This document shows, piece after piece, positions 34,017 to 46,572 of a stretch of 64,000 nucleotides of DNA; position 1 is the stretch's first letter; every line of letters starts with the position of its first letter. A program made the translations under genes and the position numbers. Source of the stretch: Micractinium sp. NFX-FRZ. Its lineage: Eukaryota > Chlorophyta > Trebouxiophyceae > Chlorellales > Chlorellaceae. The notes under the pieces are model-generated. The model had not been told where the DNA came from and searched no databases. It worked only from the letters and a program-made list of their open reading frames with translations. The stretch spans positions 38,208 to 102,207 of the forward strand of contig JAPTJF010000207.1 in the NCBI GenBank assembly GCA_029339195.1, read 5' to 3'.

Positions 34017-37000
34017 ATGGCAGGACACGGCCACCAGCGGGCCAGCACGAGCCACCCGCTGTCGCCCTCCCTGTCTGGGATGGGCAGCGGGATCAGCGGT
34101 GTGTTCTCCGATGACATGGAGGAGCTGGCACTGCTGCCCAGTGAGTGAGGCCTCTTCCATGCGGGGGGTACCATCGGCGTTGCGGCGTTGCGGCGTGGTG
34201 CGTGCCCCGCCTATTCAAGGGAGTCCTGCAGCTGCAGGGCTATGCTCACACCACCCTGCTTCATCTGCATTCTGCCGCAGGCCATCACCCCAAGAGCCCC
34301 ATCCACAAGCACTCGTTCAGCGGGCAGCTGGACAACCAATGGCGCGCCTTTCAGGTGGGTGCTGGACGCTGCAGGGGCCACTGAATCCCTTGCATTGCTT
34401 AAACCCCAGCCCCTCCTGCCTGGTGTTCGTGACTGGAAGAACACCATTATACCTGATGCCATGCAATTCCCCACTGTCCCACGGGGCTCCCCTGTCACCC
34501 CACCCTATCTCAACCACCCGCCCACCTCTCAACTGTTGATCAGGTCGCGATGTTCAAGCCTGCGCCCGCGGTGGTGTTGGAGGGCGGGGAAGCCGGGCAG
34601 CCCACCGATAGCAGCCAGGAGGATGAGCCATTCCTGACAATAGAGGATGTGAAGCCCAGCGAGGCCACAAACGAGTGGCTCAGGGTGGGAATCGGCCTGC
34701 TCCCCAAGGTGTCCTGGGGTGAGTGAGCAGGGCAACAGGGGTGTGCTAAGCCAGGGAAGGGGCCTGGCATGGCGGCGCCGTGCTGACATCAAGGCAGCGG
34801 GTCAAGGCAGCAGGGAGCGCGCATGTGGGTGACAGCAGGCAGGGGCAACTGCACGACTTCCCTCCTCGTCTCCGCTCTGCTGTGGCGCTGCGCCCAACCT
34901 CTGGCTCCTATGTTTGGTGCCGTTCACTCATGCAGGCTGGCTGCCCTTCTGCTTCTCCTTCCTGGGCTTCTCCGCCGCGCTCAAGCTGCTGCTGTTCATC
35001 ACGCTTTTCAGGTGGGTGGGTGCAGCACCCCTAGTGTTGCTGCGGGTGGGCTGGTGCATGCCTCTTCTTCCCTTGCGCAATGAACAAAGTGAACGGGCGA
35101 GAATGTGATGCGCCCCTGCCCCTTACCCTAGCTACCCCGCCCCTGCCCGCCCCGCCGCCCCACTGCCTGCCCGCCGACCGCAGCGTGTACAGCGCGGCCA
35201 TATTGTACCGCCTGTACCAGCATTGCGACATCCAGGGGCGCACCAGCCTGGCGGACATTGGGGAGGCGGCCTTTGGGCGGCGGCTGGGGCGCAACATGGT
35301 GGTGCTGCTGGTCCGTGCTGTGGACGTCATGCTCCCCATCGTCATGCACGTCGGTGGCACACGCTTCCTGCAGGTGGGCAGCGTGCTGCTGCTGCTCTTC
35401 TGTGCTGCTGCTCGGAGCTTCTGCGCTGCTGCTCTGCTGCGCTGCTGCTGCTGCGCCGGTGCCGTGCGGTGCTGGTGCTGGTGCTTTACTGTGCGCTCGG
35501 ATTCATGGCTGGGGGTAGTGCGCTGTGCAGATCTGAGCTGGCGCTGCTCTGGGTTGGCCTGCCCCTTGGCTCAACACTCCTGGCGGTGCTGCTGCCATGC
35601 AATTGACACGCTGCCTCTCATGTAGCACTCCCCACCTCTGTGGTTCCCCCCCTCTGGCTGGTGCAGACTTGGCTGTTCTACTCCACCGACGTGTGCCTGC
35701 CCTGGATCAGCCTCATGTTTGGGCTGGTGGTGCTGGGCCTGGTGCAGATTCAGCGGCTGGGCGGGCACCCCGTGCTCGTGCGGGTGGTCCAGCCGGTGCT
35801 GACGGCCATAGCGGTGGGCGGCGCGCTGCTCAAGCTGCAGCTGATGCACATGCAGCAGAAGCGGGAGGGGGCTACGTCGCCAGGGGCCCTGGTGAACAGC
35901 CAGGGGAGCAGCGGCGGCGGTGGCGACCCCACTGATTTGCCCTACTTCTCAGGTGGGTGAATGGGGGAGGGGCTGCAGGGCAGGCCCTGCAGAGGTCGCA
36001 CACCACAGAACGGCACTGTGCTGCGCGGCACCACGGAACCCCACTGCCGGCTTTGGAGTGATGGCGTGGTGTGCGCCGTCCTGTGCACACGCGCACCTGC
36101 ATGCGTTGGGCGGGCCTGCGCCAACCCTCCATTCTCCTCCCACCCGCCTGCAGACGCCGTCATCGCCGTCATCCAGCTCATCTCTGCCAACTACATGGGA
36201 CAGCACGTGTTCATGGAAGAGATGAGCGGCATGAGCTCGCCCTCCAACTTCCAGCACAGCACCGCGTGGGCGCAGGTGGGGCTGGAGCTGTGGAAGCGGC
36301 TGCACAGGGCGGCTCGGCCAGGCGGCACAGCCAGGCGTGAAGTTAGCCGGCTGGTCAGCTGGTAAAGCGCTTGTTCAGGGCCACGTCGATGACTGACTGG
36401 ATCGTCCAAAGTGACGGCCCTGCCTGTTGCCTGCAGGTGTGCACGCTACTCTTCAACCTTGTCGTTGCGGTGGCCACCCTCCGAGTGTCGGTAAGTGCAC
36501 ACTCTGGGACTCACCTGCCTGGCCAGCTAGTGCTTGAGGCGGCTGACAGTTACATTAGCTGCTTAAAGGCAGCTGACCAGCATAGGCCCCCTCTCCACCC
36601 CCCACCCCCCGGCCGCCTGCAGACGCTCAAAGTGCGTGGTTTCATCTCCTTTGCCTTTGGACCAGACCTGCTCTCCCGCCTGGTCAACTTTGTGATGTGG
36701 CTGCTCATGACAGGTGCGGTCGCATGCTGTGCTGTCAACAGCAGCTGGGCGGCTGCAGCCCTGGGCATGAGCGGCCTTGTGGGGCTGCACAGCTGGCCCG
36801 GGCTACTGAGTTCACCTGGCTGCATTGAGCCGTGCCCCCATTGCACTCAGTGCTATTTGCGCGGCTGCTCCCTCTGCAACTGCGCAGTCAAGTACGTCAT
36901 TGCCCTGCACCTGAGCACCAAGGCCCTGCTGCCGCGCCTGCCTCACCTGCTCATCAGCGTGAGTGACGAGTCACGCCGGCGGGGTATCGGGGCGGGGGCG

Positions 37001-37833
37001 GGGTCAAGCTGGCAGCTGGCACGGCACCTGCATGGCTGGCAGTGGCGGCGTGAGCACTTGGGCACAGCGCCGCCCGCACTGCCGCTACCGTCCTGCGTGT
37101 CCAGCAGCCGTCACCTGCAAGTGCGTGTACGATGTGTCAAGCCGTCTCCACCTGCCTAATGCTGCATGCAGTGGTTTGACGACCCAGACGGCGTGGATGG
37201 GGATGTGCGCATCAAGCCCCGCCAGCTGTGGCTGCTGTGCAGCAGCACAGTGGTGGTGGCCAGGTGAGCAGCAGGATGCCGCTGCCTGCCTGTCACACTT
37301 GCTCGCCGGCGAGCCTGCTAGGGTGTCGGCGCATGCTCGCGATTTCTGGAGCTGGCTTCCCACCCCACTGGGCCCTTGCGCCTGCCCTCCTCCCCACCCC
37401 TGCAGCTTCCTGGTCTCCGGCACGTTTCCTCACACGTTCATGTACCTCTCCGGCCTGCTCACCTCGGTGTGCCACATCCCCCTGGCATACACGCTCCCCT
37501 GCCTCTACTCACTCAAGCTGCTGGTGAGCGGATCGGGTCGGCCTGCATGCACGGGGGAGTTGGGCGGGGTGCTGTGGCGCAGGCAGGCGCTTGTTGGCTG
37601 CCCCCTTGGGACGCCCACACTGGGTGACGCCACTTCTTACACCCCAATGCCACCACCACCCTGTGCAGAGCAACCGCATCACAGCGCTGGAGTACACGCT
37701 GAGCACCACCGTGATCCCATTCTCCGTCATCCTGTCGCTGCTGGGGACGTGGGCATCCCTGTACCACATGGCGCTCAAGTGGGGCAGCTCGGACCGCGGC
37801 GGCAGCTGGGGCTGTAACCTGCTGCACGACTAG
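34017..37833 (+). CDS. Amino acid transporter, AAAP (amino acid/auxin permease) family
   Basis: Thirteen exons: 34017-34140, 34281-34354, 34544-34718, 34936-35011, 35184-35373, 35667-35952, 36154-36275, 36437-36490, 36623-36713, 36888-36958, 37172-37263, 37406-37523, 37669-37833 (545 aa). A soluble N-terminus of about 115 residues with Ser/His clusters (phosphorylation-type) precedes roughly ten membrane segments. Family marks include RTSLADIGEAAFGRRLGRN after the second segment, IQLISANYMGQH, the C-terminal pair TVVVASFLVSGTFPHTFMYL and IPLAYTLPCLYSLKLL, and the last segment TVIPFSVILSLLGTWASLYH. Such permeases move neutral or cationic amino acids with protons across plasma or vacuolar membranes; substrate cannot be told. 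An unusually long hydrophilic loop (residues 250-280) is Gly/Ser-rich. The only ATG upstream in frame is 34017. Confidence 0.88.
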
Positions 37834-38075
37834 CGCTGCACGGAGCCGCGAAGGCTTCTCTTGAGAGCGAGACCTGTGCGAATTATATTTCGTGCTCGTG
37901 GTTCGGAGTGTTAAGATTTGCATTTCAATAATCTAAATGCCTGAGCGCCCCCGCGTGCCGCCGCCGTGCTGCGCCATGCTGTGGTGGCCAGGCTCTTCTC
38001 TGCTGCTCTGCCCGCCTGCCCAATCCTTCTTGACGATCCATTTATCAATCGGTGCTCGTCTGAAGTCTGGCGAGG

Positions 38076-40196
38076 ATGGGTTCGCCGCAGGACCGCTTGA
38101 AGTTGCTGGCCACCTCGTGGTCAATTGTGGCGGAGGGTTACGACGGCGTGTTTAGCCGCCATTTTAGACCGTGGCAGCTGGATACGATTGCTCAATTGCA
38201 GGCCACCCTGCCCGACAGCGTGCAGGGCTCAATAGCGGTTCCAGCGTGCGGGCCAGGTGCGCTGCCGCACTGTGGGATCCACGGGGTTGATCAGTGAGTG
38301 GACTTGACAACGCCGAGACCGCGATCAAGGCACCCGCTTCCCTCCAGCTGCGGCGGCCACCGCTGCCGCCGTCCCGCCTCCCGCCCACTCGCTGCTCTTC
38401 TGCTCGCCTGATTTTTACCCTTGCCCCGCCACAAACTCCCTCACCGCTCCAAACCCGGGCAGGCCAAGAACTACCGCTGCTGGCGGCAGCGTTCCCGCGC
38501 AGCCGCATCATCGGCATCGATTTGGCAGAAGGGATGGTTGCGGTGGCCCAAAAGCTTGTCGCAGCCCAGGGGCTATCCGACCACGTGGAAGTGAGGTGGG
38601 TGGGGGAGGTGCGCGTGCCAGCAAGTGCGAGGACGTGGGTGCTGCCAGGGGTTTGGCTGACCGCGCGTGCGCAACATCGGTGACGGCGCTGCATGGGCGC
38701 AGGGTAGGTCGCCCCCATCGCGCCATCTCTCCCAGCTTTCCCAGCACCATGAGCAGTGCTGTCTAAAGGCAGGCCCGCCCCCAAGGATGCCCCTGGAGCT
38801 GTGACGCCGCCTGCCTTGGCCACCTGCTTGTTCCCCTCCTGGATCTGTCAAACCCGCAGGGTTGGCGATGCCAGCCAGCTGGATGACCTGGCGCCGCTGG
38901 CGGCGGTGGTCTCCGTGTTTGGCCTGCAGCAGATGCCGGCGCCCGCTCACGTGCTGGCCAACTGGACGCGCGCGCTCAGCCCAGGTGTGAGGGCCTGCTG
39001 GCCCTGCAGCTTGCCGTGTGTGCAGGTGCATGCATGCCATGGCTTGCTTGTGGGCTCGAGCAGCGCGGGTGCGTGTCATCGAGCGTGCACAAACGAGCAA
39101 CGGGGCAGCTTGCCCACGGTGCCCACTCCATGCCCCAATGATGCTGTGCCCTTTGCTCCCCGCCCACCCCCGCGCCCAGGCGGCGTGCTCTCCGTCTGCT
39201 TCTGGCCGCAGAACGTGGAGGCGTCGGGCCCCTGGCAGCGCCTCACCCAGCTCACAGCCTCCTTCCGCCCGGTGCCCGACTGGGAGGCGGGCATCCCGGG
39301 GGCAGCGCTGGCAGAGGTGAGGCAGCAGCACGGTATCCCGCAGCTTTGCAAGCACCGCCCCGCCCCGCCTCCTCATTCGGTCCTCTGGGCTCCAGGCTCC
39401 ACCTTGTAGGATGGCCTCCTTGCTGTGTCCCCCATCCTGCCTCCCTCACTTCCCCACCCCTGTCCAACACTTCCTCTTCCTTCCCTCCACCCTTCCTTCC
39501 TTGCTTCCTGCCTTCCATCCTTGCTTCCTTCCCTCCTTGCTGCCTCCCTCAGGGTGCGGACCTGGTGCGGGATGAGCGGGTGGAGCACGGCATGGAGTGG
39601 GCCAGCGTGGGCGCGTTCTGGGAGGGCATGACGCGGGCGGGGCCCTGGCACAGGTGGGCGCCAAGCTGGCGGCAGTGGGGGGCAGGCGGGTGGGTGGGAA
39701 TCTGGCTGGCTGGCAGAGAGGATTTGGGCTCGGCGCGGGGGCACGGCGAGGCGGAGCACAGCCGAGGGGGCAGCTGAGCAGTCGGGCCAGCTTCGATGGT
39801 CATGGTGAGCCTCCGTGCATCTCTTCAGCACTCCCGACCCTGCCTCTCACCCACCGTCTGCCCCCGCCCTGTGCCCCCGCCGCCTGTCCCCTTTCCTCTG
39901 CGCTGCATGCTGTGTTGCCGTGAGCTGCGGCGGCTCTTGTTAGGAGCTTGCCCATGGCAGTGGCCCGGTGCCCTTGACTGGTACCCACCCACCCCCCCAC
40001 CTCATGCCCCACCCTCCCCTCCTGCAGCCGCCTGCTGTTCTATGGTGAGCAGCACATGGAGGATCTGCGGCGGCAGTTCATGGAAGCCTACCCACCTCCA
40101 GAGGCGGGCACCCCAGAGGAGCCGCTGCGCCACACCCCCGCGGCCCGCCTCGTCTGCCTGCGGCGCCGCCCGCAGCTGCCGCCCGCCGCGCTGTGA
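38076..40196 (+). CDS. Class I SAM-dependent methyltransferase
   Basis: Six exons: 38076-38256, 38463-38595, 38860-38984, 39180-39316, 39553-39653, 40028-40196 (281 aa), all GT-AG and in phase. Motif I is VPACGPGQE (residues 55-63), replacing the usual Asp-x-Gly-x-Gly core with ACGPG. The acidic residue that holds the SAM ribose is Asp80 in IIGIDLAEGMV. Motif II-like GDASQLDDLAPL and motif III-like region (HVLANWTRALSPGGVLSVCF) follow. The C-terminal half (WEGMTRAGPWH, RLLFYGEQHMEDLRRQFMEA) would form the substrate part. No targeting signal is obvious. The substrate (small molecule, quinone or lipid) cannot be inferred; the overall pattern is UbiE/type 11-like. Confidence 0.85.
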
Positions 40197-41593
40197 GCAG
40201 GGCATGGCCAGCGCGGGCGCTGTGCCTGCTGTGGTGTTGCGGCACCACCCCGTCAGTGACGCCATAGTCAGACGAAGCTGGCCTGCCTGCGCTGTTCCCC
40301 CTCGCTTTGCCCGCCTGCCTGCCATTGTGGGTGCGCAACAGCATTGTGCGCTAAGTTTTCCTCACAACATCAGAAACGTGCTTTTGGTGGGGGGCTGTCA
40401 TGCATGACAGGCCTTGTGTGCGTACACGTCTGTGAACGAAGCCGCGTGCATATGTGAAACACAGCAGTGCAGCTGCCCAGCATGGCCAAATGCCAGTTTC
40501 GTAACGAAGCAACCAACACAGGTGCAAGGGTCTTCCATTGCTGCACCGCTTTCTAATGGATGTCCACCCATCTGTTTGAAGCTCCTCCAGGGCTCCTCAG
40601 GCATAAGGTTGGGTAGATGCCCACGTCATCAAACACGAGAAACCCGTCGCCTTCAAGCTCTGCCAGTGTTGCACACAAGTGGGCCGCCGGTGGCGCAGCG
40701 GTTGCACACGTGCCTGCAAATCGGCGCCACTCTGTCATCCAGACAGCACACTGGTGCCTAGCCGCACAGGACGCATGAGCGCCCGCTTGCCTGAGCGTCT
40801 CTTGCCTCGTGTGTGGCCACTGCCGCTGCCGCTGCTGCTGGTGTGGTTGGGTCCCATCCCAGGCCATGGCACAGAGGCGGTGGTCTTTCTGGGCTGGGCC
40901 TTCAGGGATCCCAGGGATGGAGTGTCGCGCACTCTGTGCAGCCATGCTGCCGCCCCGCTGGCAGCACGATGCAAAAGTCATCGAGGCGGGCCAGTGCTCT
41001 CAGACCCCAGCCTGTCCTGCCATCACGCAAGCATCACACAAATGGCGTCAAAGCAGGCAATCGTCTTCCAGACAGGCGCTGCCGTGTTGAGCCTGCACTG
41101 CACATCGGCTGCACATCGGCCCTGTCGTGGTCTCCACCTCCCCCTGCCCTGCCCACCCACCCTGGCCTCCTCCGACTCCTTCCTTCTCTCCCTCGATACG
41201 TCGGTAGATTTTCGGCTGTGTTACATGCGACGCAGGGTAGTGCCACATGGCTCACCAGGCCAGCGCCCCGCAGGCATGGGCGGTGCTGGGGGCGCGGCGC
41301 TGGCGGGGGGGCGTTCTGCACGCCGGCCGGCCCAAACCGCCTCGCCGGCCGGGCGCCGCGGCGGGGGCGCGGGCCCGCGTGGGAGGGGCAGGCTTCCCCT
41401 CCCGCACAGCCCGTGCCTGCACCGCAGCAATAGGCTACCGCGGGGGCGCGCCGCACGCGAGCCACGCTCATGGCAGTCACGCGCGCAGGCGCCCCGGCTT
41501 CCCATCCATCATCCCAGCTGCTGCTGCTGCTGCCGCCGCCGTTGGGGGCGCCGCGCTGGCGCCGCTGCAGGCGGGCAGGACAGCCTAGCCGCT
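40197..41593. other. Convergent intergenic region
   Basis: 3' UTRs of the methyltransferase (+) and ribosomal protein S3a (-). TTACA at 41221-41225 reads TGTAA on the - strand, 369 nt after the S3a stop. A long open frame across 40679-41749 is composition-driven and shows no conserved segment. Confidence 0.5.
41221..41225 (-). promoter_or_regulatory. TGTAA poly(A) signal of the S3a gene
   Basis: TGTAA on the - strand, 369 nt past the stop of the S3a gene. Confidence 0.5.
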
Positions 41594-44500
41594 TCAGGCG
41601 GTGGCCTCCTCGGGGGCCATGCCAACAATCTCCTCGGCGGGGCGCTCCACCTTCTCGCTAGCGGCGGCGGCGGCGATGGCCTCGGCGCTGTAGTCGCCGT
41701 GCACCTGCGCAGAGGGGGACGTGTTTCAGGGGTGCCGTTGTTAGGTTGAGGTTAAGTGGTGGGAAAGCAGCCCAAAACACGGCAGGCAGGCAGAGCAACA
41801 CGCAACACACACACACAATGCATGCACAACACAGACACAGACAAGCACGAGCGGCACCCCCCTGCCCCGCCCCACTCGCCTCCATGAGCTTGTTGATGTC
41901 AAACTTGGGGGCGCGCAGCAGCTTGACCTTGCGCACAAAGGTGTTCTGCGGGGCGGGGGGGCACAGGGGGCGGGAGCGGTTCGGGTGAAGGTTGGTGCGA
42001 ACGTCCAGGCTCGGCTCATGGCGTGTTGCGCTGGGGCAGCGCTGCAGCCAGCTAGCCAGGCCATAGGCCCAGTTGCCGCACCCCCAAACACAGCCAGCAC
42101 AGCACTGAGTGAGGACCACACCGTGGCACGCCTCTCCACACGCTCGTGCACACACTCCTTGTCAAGCATGGCACAGGTAGGGGCACAGACGAGCACACAC
42201 ACACACACACGAGCCCGCCTGCGCGCCCCACCTGCAGCGGGTAGACGCCCTGGCACGCCTTCTCAATCTCCTTGCCAATGGCCTCGGGGATGAACTTGCC
42301 CACCAGCTCCTTCAGGTCGCACGAGGTGGCCTCCCGGGTCATGATCTCAACCATCTTGCGGCGGATGGTGCGGATCTGCGCCAGGGGGGCGGGCGGGCGG
42401 GCGGGCAGGGACAAGCAGTGGTGGGTTGCTGTCGTCAAGACTTCCTGGGTTCATGGGTTTGTGAACACCAACACACACACTTGGCATGGAAGGTCAGACA
42501 AGCCTGCATTGCGGCATCTCTCCCCGCGCATGCAAATCTTGCCCAGGAGGACCAGGGGGCCCTGTCACCGTGCCTCACCTGGCTGCTCTGCGCGTAGGCG
42601 GTCTTCTTGACCTGGCCGGGGCGCTTCTTGGTGAAGGAGATGCAGAAGAGGCGGAGGAAGTAGCCGTCAGTGGTCTTGACGTCCACGGTCGCCTCAATCA
42701 GCGTCTGCCACTTGCGCACCAGGGAGCGCAGCTTGTCGGTGGTCAGGTCCATGCCCTGCACAGCCGTTGAAAGGGGTGGTGGCATAGGGGTGGGGTGAAG
42801 TGCTCAGTGATTGAGTTAATCAATTGTTGCAAACAAACGTGGGATGATTGGATGGCGTCTGTGGTCAGCCCCATAGCCCCCTTGCAGCAGGGCTTGGCTG
42901 CCCCATCTGCCCCTGCCCCCATCCGGTGCCGCTGCTGCTGCTGCTTCCTGCAAACGAGCCCCCGCCCAACAGGCCTGCAGCCTACCACCCCAGGAAAGAT
43001 GGCTGGCCCCCCGCCTTGCTCACGTGGAACTGGGTCAGGCAGTTGCGGCCCTGCACATCCTCCACCCGCAGCTTGATGTTGCGGTACGCGTCCGCCTCGT
43101 TCTGCAGGGGTGACAAGGCCGGTTGGGGGGGTGCAGGAGGGAGGAGGGTCGGAAGAGGGCAGGGGGTGGGGAGCAGGGGGTGGGGAGGATTGTTAAGGGG
43201 CACAGGAGGGAGGAGGAGGGTGAAAAGAGGGCAGGGGGTGGAGGGCCCTCAGGGGGGGACCTCCACGATCCTGGCTGTGCTGCGCGCTGAGAGGTGTGCA
43301 GAGTGCTGAGCTGGCCATGCGCCGGTTCAGGCCCGTGCGCTGGCTGGCGGCTGGTGGCTGGTTTGGGCTGGGCTGGGCGGCGCCAGCTCCTAGCACCAGA
43401 CGCGGTGCTCAGCTGCTCCTGCTACGGCTGACCTGGCTGCCTGTCGCACTGAAGCCGTCGCCGCGGCCCGAGCAATGCCCCTCACGGCAGCGTGCCGCAC
43501 TGCAGCCGCCTGCCTGCCGACACCGGCAGGCCTCCCCACTGACATGCTCGGTTACCATTCCTCTCAATGACAGCTGCCACCCACCCACCCACCCTTGAAG
43601 GGCTCCCAGTCTGGCCTCCCCACCCCTGCAGCGCTCACGTTCCGCACGTCGGCCAGAGACACCTCCGCTGCATGTGCCTTACGCCACGCCCCTATTGGTC
43701 ACCACTTCCCCTCAGAATCCTACAAAACAAACGCCCACCCCCAGTGCTCTGCTGTGCAGCACTCACGTTCTGCAGGTCGGCCAGGGACACCTCCACCACG
43801 CGGCCCTTCAGGCCGTCGGAGGCAATCTGCAGGGGAGCAGAGGCAGGCGCACAGGCACACAGGCTGAGAATCGAACATGTGACACAGGGGCAGCAGCATG
43901 CCAGCGCGGGCGCTGTATGCAGGCGCATGAGCGCATTGCCGGCCGGCTGGCCATGCGGCAGTGCGGCAGGGGTTGAGCAGGCCCACACAGCCGCAGATAG
44001 GCTCACTTTCCGCCCCGACCCCGGCGTGCGGGTTGCCGAGGTGTGCCTGGCCCCCACTCTGAGCCCGCCTGTGCCATGTCCGGCACAAAGGTACCCTGCC
44101 GGCGTGGCCCCGGCCCCCACACGCTACATTGGTGCCACACCCACCTTGGTGCCCTGGGTGCGGGTCACCAGCGTCTTGCCCACGTTGCGGGTGTTGAACA
44201 TGCTGGGGGCCTTGATGTCATACCTGCATGGGCAAGGACAGAACGCCAGAGGGGGCAGGGCCAGGGGGCAGGCAGAGTGAGCGGGCGGGCGGGCGGGCAG
44301 TGCGGCGCGGCGAGGGCCAGTGTGCCCCTGGGCACGACGCCGCGACTGCCGCTGCAGACGCGCCAGGCTGCGCGACACACTCGCCCACTCTGCCTCAGCC
44401 TGGTATGCTGCTGCTGCACACGTGCCAGCAACACAGTGCCAGCTCCGAGCTCTTCCATGTGCCTACAGCCCCAAAATGGTGGCCTGGGCAGCCCACATAG

Positions 44501-45294
44501 CTCCCATGTGCTGCTCGCATGCTGCCGCCGCCGACGATGCCGCTTTCGCATCCCGCCCAGCTGGTGCCACCCCCGCCAATGCCACACGGCTGCCGCACTG
44601 GCCACGCTTGCAGCTGCGGCTGCGGCTTCTTCAGCCACTGTGCACAGCTGCACGCACCAGTCCTTCTTGCTGAAGGGGTCGACACTGCAGAGAGGGGGAG
44701 AGGCGGGGCGGCCGGCAGCGGTGAGAGGCGTTGCACGGGCGCCCGCAATGGGACCACAGCCGCGCGGCTCGTGCGCCCCTCCTGTGCTGCCCGCGTAACT
44801 TCATGTGCAGAGCTCGGCAGCAGCAGCAGCAGCAACCGCCTGCACTTGTGTGTGAACTCACATCTTCTTCTTGCCGCCCTTCTTGCCCTTGGACAGCCTG
44901 CAGCAGAAGAAATTGAGCAAGGAGTCAGAGGCAACAAGCGTTTGGTGCAATGCCAATCCAAGAAAGGGCCACACAGGCGCGCAACTGCAGGCGCAGGCGG
45001 CATGTACGAGAGGCAGGCAGCGTGCCATACGCTTCGTGACGCAGGTGGCACTCACCGCTTGTTCTTGCCTATTGAGAGCGGCGCGCAGTGAGGGGATTCG
45101 GAGAAGGGGCAAAAGAGGGAGGGTCAGTTCATGGACAGCACATAGGAAAGCAAGCACAGGCAGTGCGCCGCCCTGAGCAAGCCACGTGTGCTGCAGCAAA
45201 GGCGGCACTTGCTGCCGTGCTGTGCGGCGTCAATTGCCCGCGCTGTGCAGCTGCCCCCTTGTGCCACTACTTGCGCTTGCTCACCGACGGCCAT
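41594..45294 (-). CDS. RPS3A: 40S ribosomal protein S3a (eS1)
   Basis: Eleven exons in reading order: 45294-45285, 45068-45056, 44897-44862, 44684-44658, 44223-44145, 43826-43767, 43101-43024, 42755-42579, 42375-42232, 41945-41880, 41704-41594 (266 aa, family about 262). Clear eS1 sequence: [161 protein letters not shown]. It sits on the small-subunit platform near the mRNA exit. The first four exons are only 10, 13, 36 and 27 nt. Exon 10 ends in a GC donor (GAG|GCGAGT), required to give the conserved LMEVHGDYS join. Intron 6 carries a degraded copy of the end of exon 6. Confidence 0.96.
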
Positions 45295-45978
45295 CTTGGC
45301 TGATGCTGCTGCAGCATGCAGGCAGGCAGGGCAGGGCAGCAGGGGAGGCGGCAACGTCAGTACGATGCGGGCACGGCGGCAGCCGCCGCCTGCGCACGAG
45401 CCGTCCGGCTGCAGAGCGGCGGCCCAGCCTGCTGCTCCTCGTGGCCAGCCGCTGGTGCCAGAGCTGTCCGGAGCAACACTGCTTGCTTTCCACAGCTCCG
45501 TGAGCCGCGAGGCTGCGCCATCGGCCGCCGCAGGAGCTCCACTGGCACTGGCGCGCTGGCCGGCGGTGCTCCTGGGGCCGCTGTGGGCCTTGCATATGGC
45601 TGCAGTGGCTGCTCTGAATGCCTCGCCAGCCTCAGCCGCCCGCCCCAGCCGATGAGACGCCTGCATGGCTGCATGCCCGCCTGCAGGCCCCTGACGGCGC
45701 TAAGAGCAGCGCACCTTGGCCCGACGCAGCGACAGCCTGGAAAGAGGGCGATGCGGCCTCAGGCGGGGGCTCTTGGCATGGAGGCCCCGACCCCGCAGGA
45801 CAGCACGCACGCCTTGTCTGGGCGGCGACCTCTGAATCGCGTTTTGGGCTGCTCTCGAGTCTCCTTGCACATCTATTCGCCCTCTGCTCTGCCCCAGCAC
45901 CGGCTACTGCGCCCTCGACCTTGACCTGACTTGTGGAACCCTCCCTTGGCCTCCCCTCGTCGCTGGGCGCCTCCCGCG
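45295..45978. other. Divergent promoter region, S3a / V-ATPase subunit e
   Basis: About 680 nt between start codons. No conserved exon seen. CAGGCAGG-type repeats occur near 45317. It must hold both promoters and the 5' UTRs. Confidence 0.45.
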
Positions 45979-46572
45979 ATGGGTTTCTGGCTGGGTACCG
46001 TCATATTCCTCATCTTTGAGGCGCTGGGGTTCAGCGTGGTGCACTTTGGCAACAAGCCGCGCAGCGAGAAGCTGTGAGTGGGGGTGATCTCGGGTCTCGG
46101 GGAGTGCTCCGGCCAGCCGGCTGCGCCCGTCGAGCAGCAGGGGCAGTTGACGGACTGCCAGGTGCCGCCAGCCGTTCTGGCACTCGCCGCCCACCGCCCC
46201 GCTCACCGCCAGTGCGGTCTCCTCGTTGCCTTTGCTGCAGGCTGCACCACACCTTGGTAGGCACCACCGTCATTTGTTGTTGGATGATGTGAGTGGGTTG
46301 GGAGGGGCCTGTTAGCAGCGGGTGCGCGGCCGTTTGGCAGCCGGGCTTGTGGCACGCTTTGGCGCACGTTGGCTAGGGGGGTGCACTCCCTGCCGCCTGC
46401 TTCCCTGCACTTCCGTGCCCGTGCACGCTTCAAATGCCTGCGTTCATCATGAGCCTGCCTGTCCCCATACCCTCGCCAATGTTCTGTGTCCCTGCCTGGC
46501 CCTGGGTGCAGGTGGGGCATTGTGTACTTGGCCCAAGCATACCCCCTCATCAGGCCCATCTTGCAAGGGTAG
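45979..46572 (+). CDS. VMA9: V-type proton ATPase subunit e (Vma9-like)
   Basis: Three exons: 45979-46073, 46241-46288, 46512-46572 (67 aa, family 65-80). Two membrane helices: GFWLGTVIFLIFEALGFSVV and LVGGT-type second helix LVGTTVICCWMMWGIVYLAQ, followed by PLIRPIL, which is the family C-terminus. Subunit e is a small integral part of the Vo sector that helps hold the proton channel together in vacuolar and endomembranes. Both introns are phase 2. The middle exon is 48 nt. No TGTAA was found after the stop; it converges on the FtsH gene. Confidence 0.93.

Noticed and set aside
40679..41749. A 356-codon + strand open frame in the intergenic region
   Set aside because: No conserved segment and no consistent splice structure. 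GC-rich DNA gives long open frames by chance, and it overlaps the S3a last exon on the other strand.
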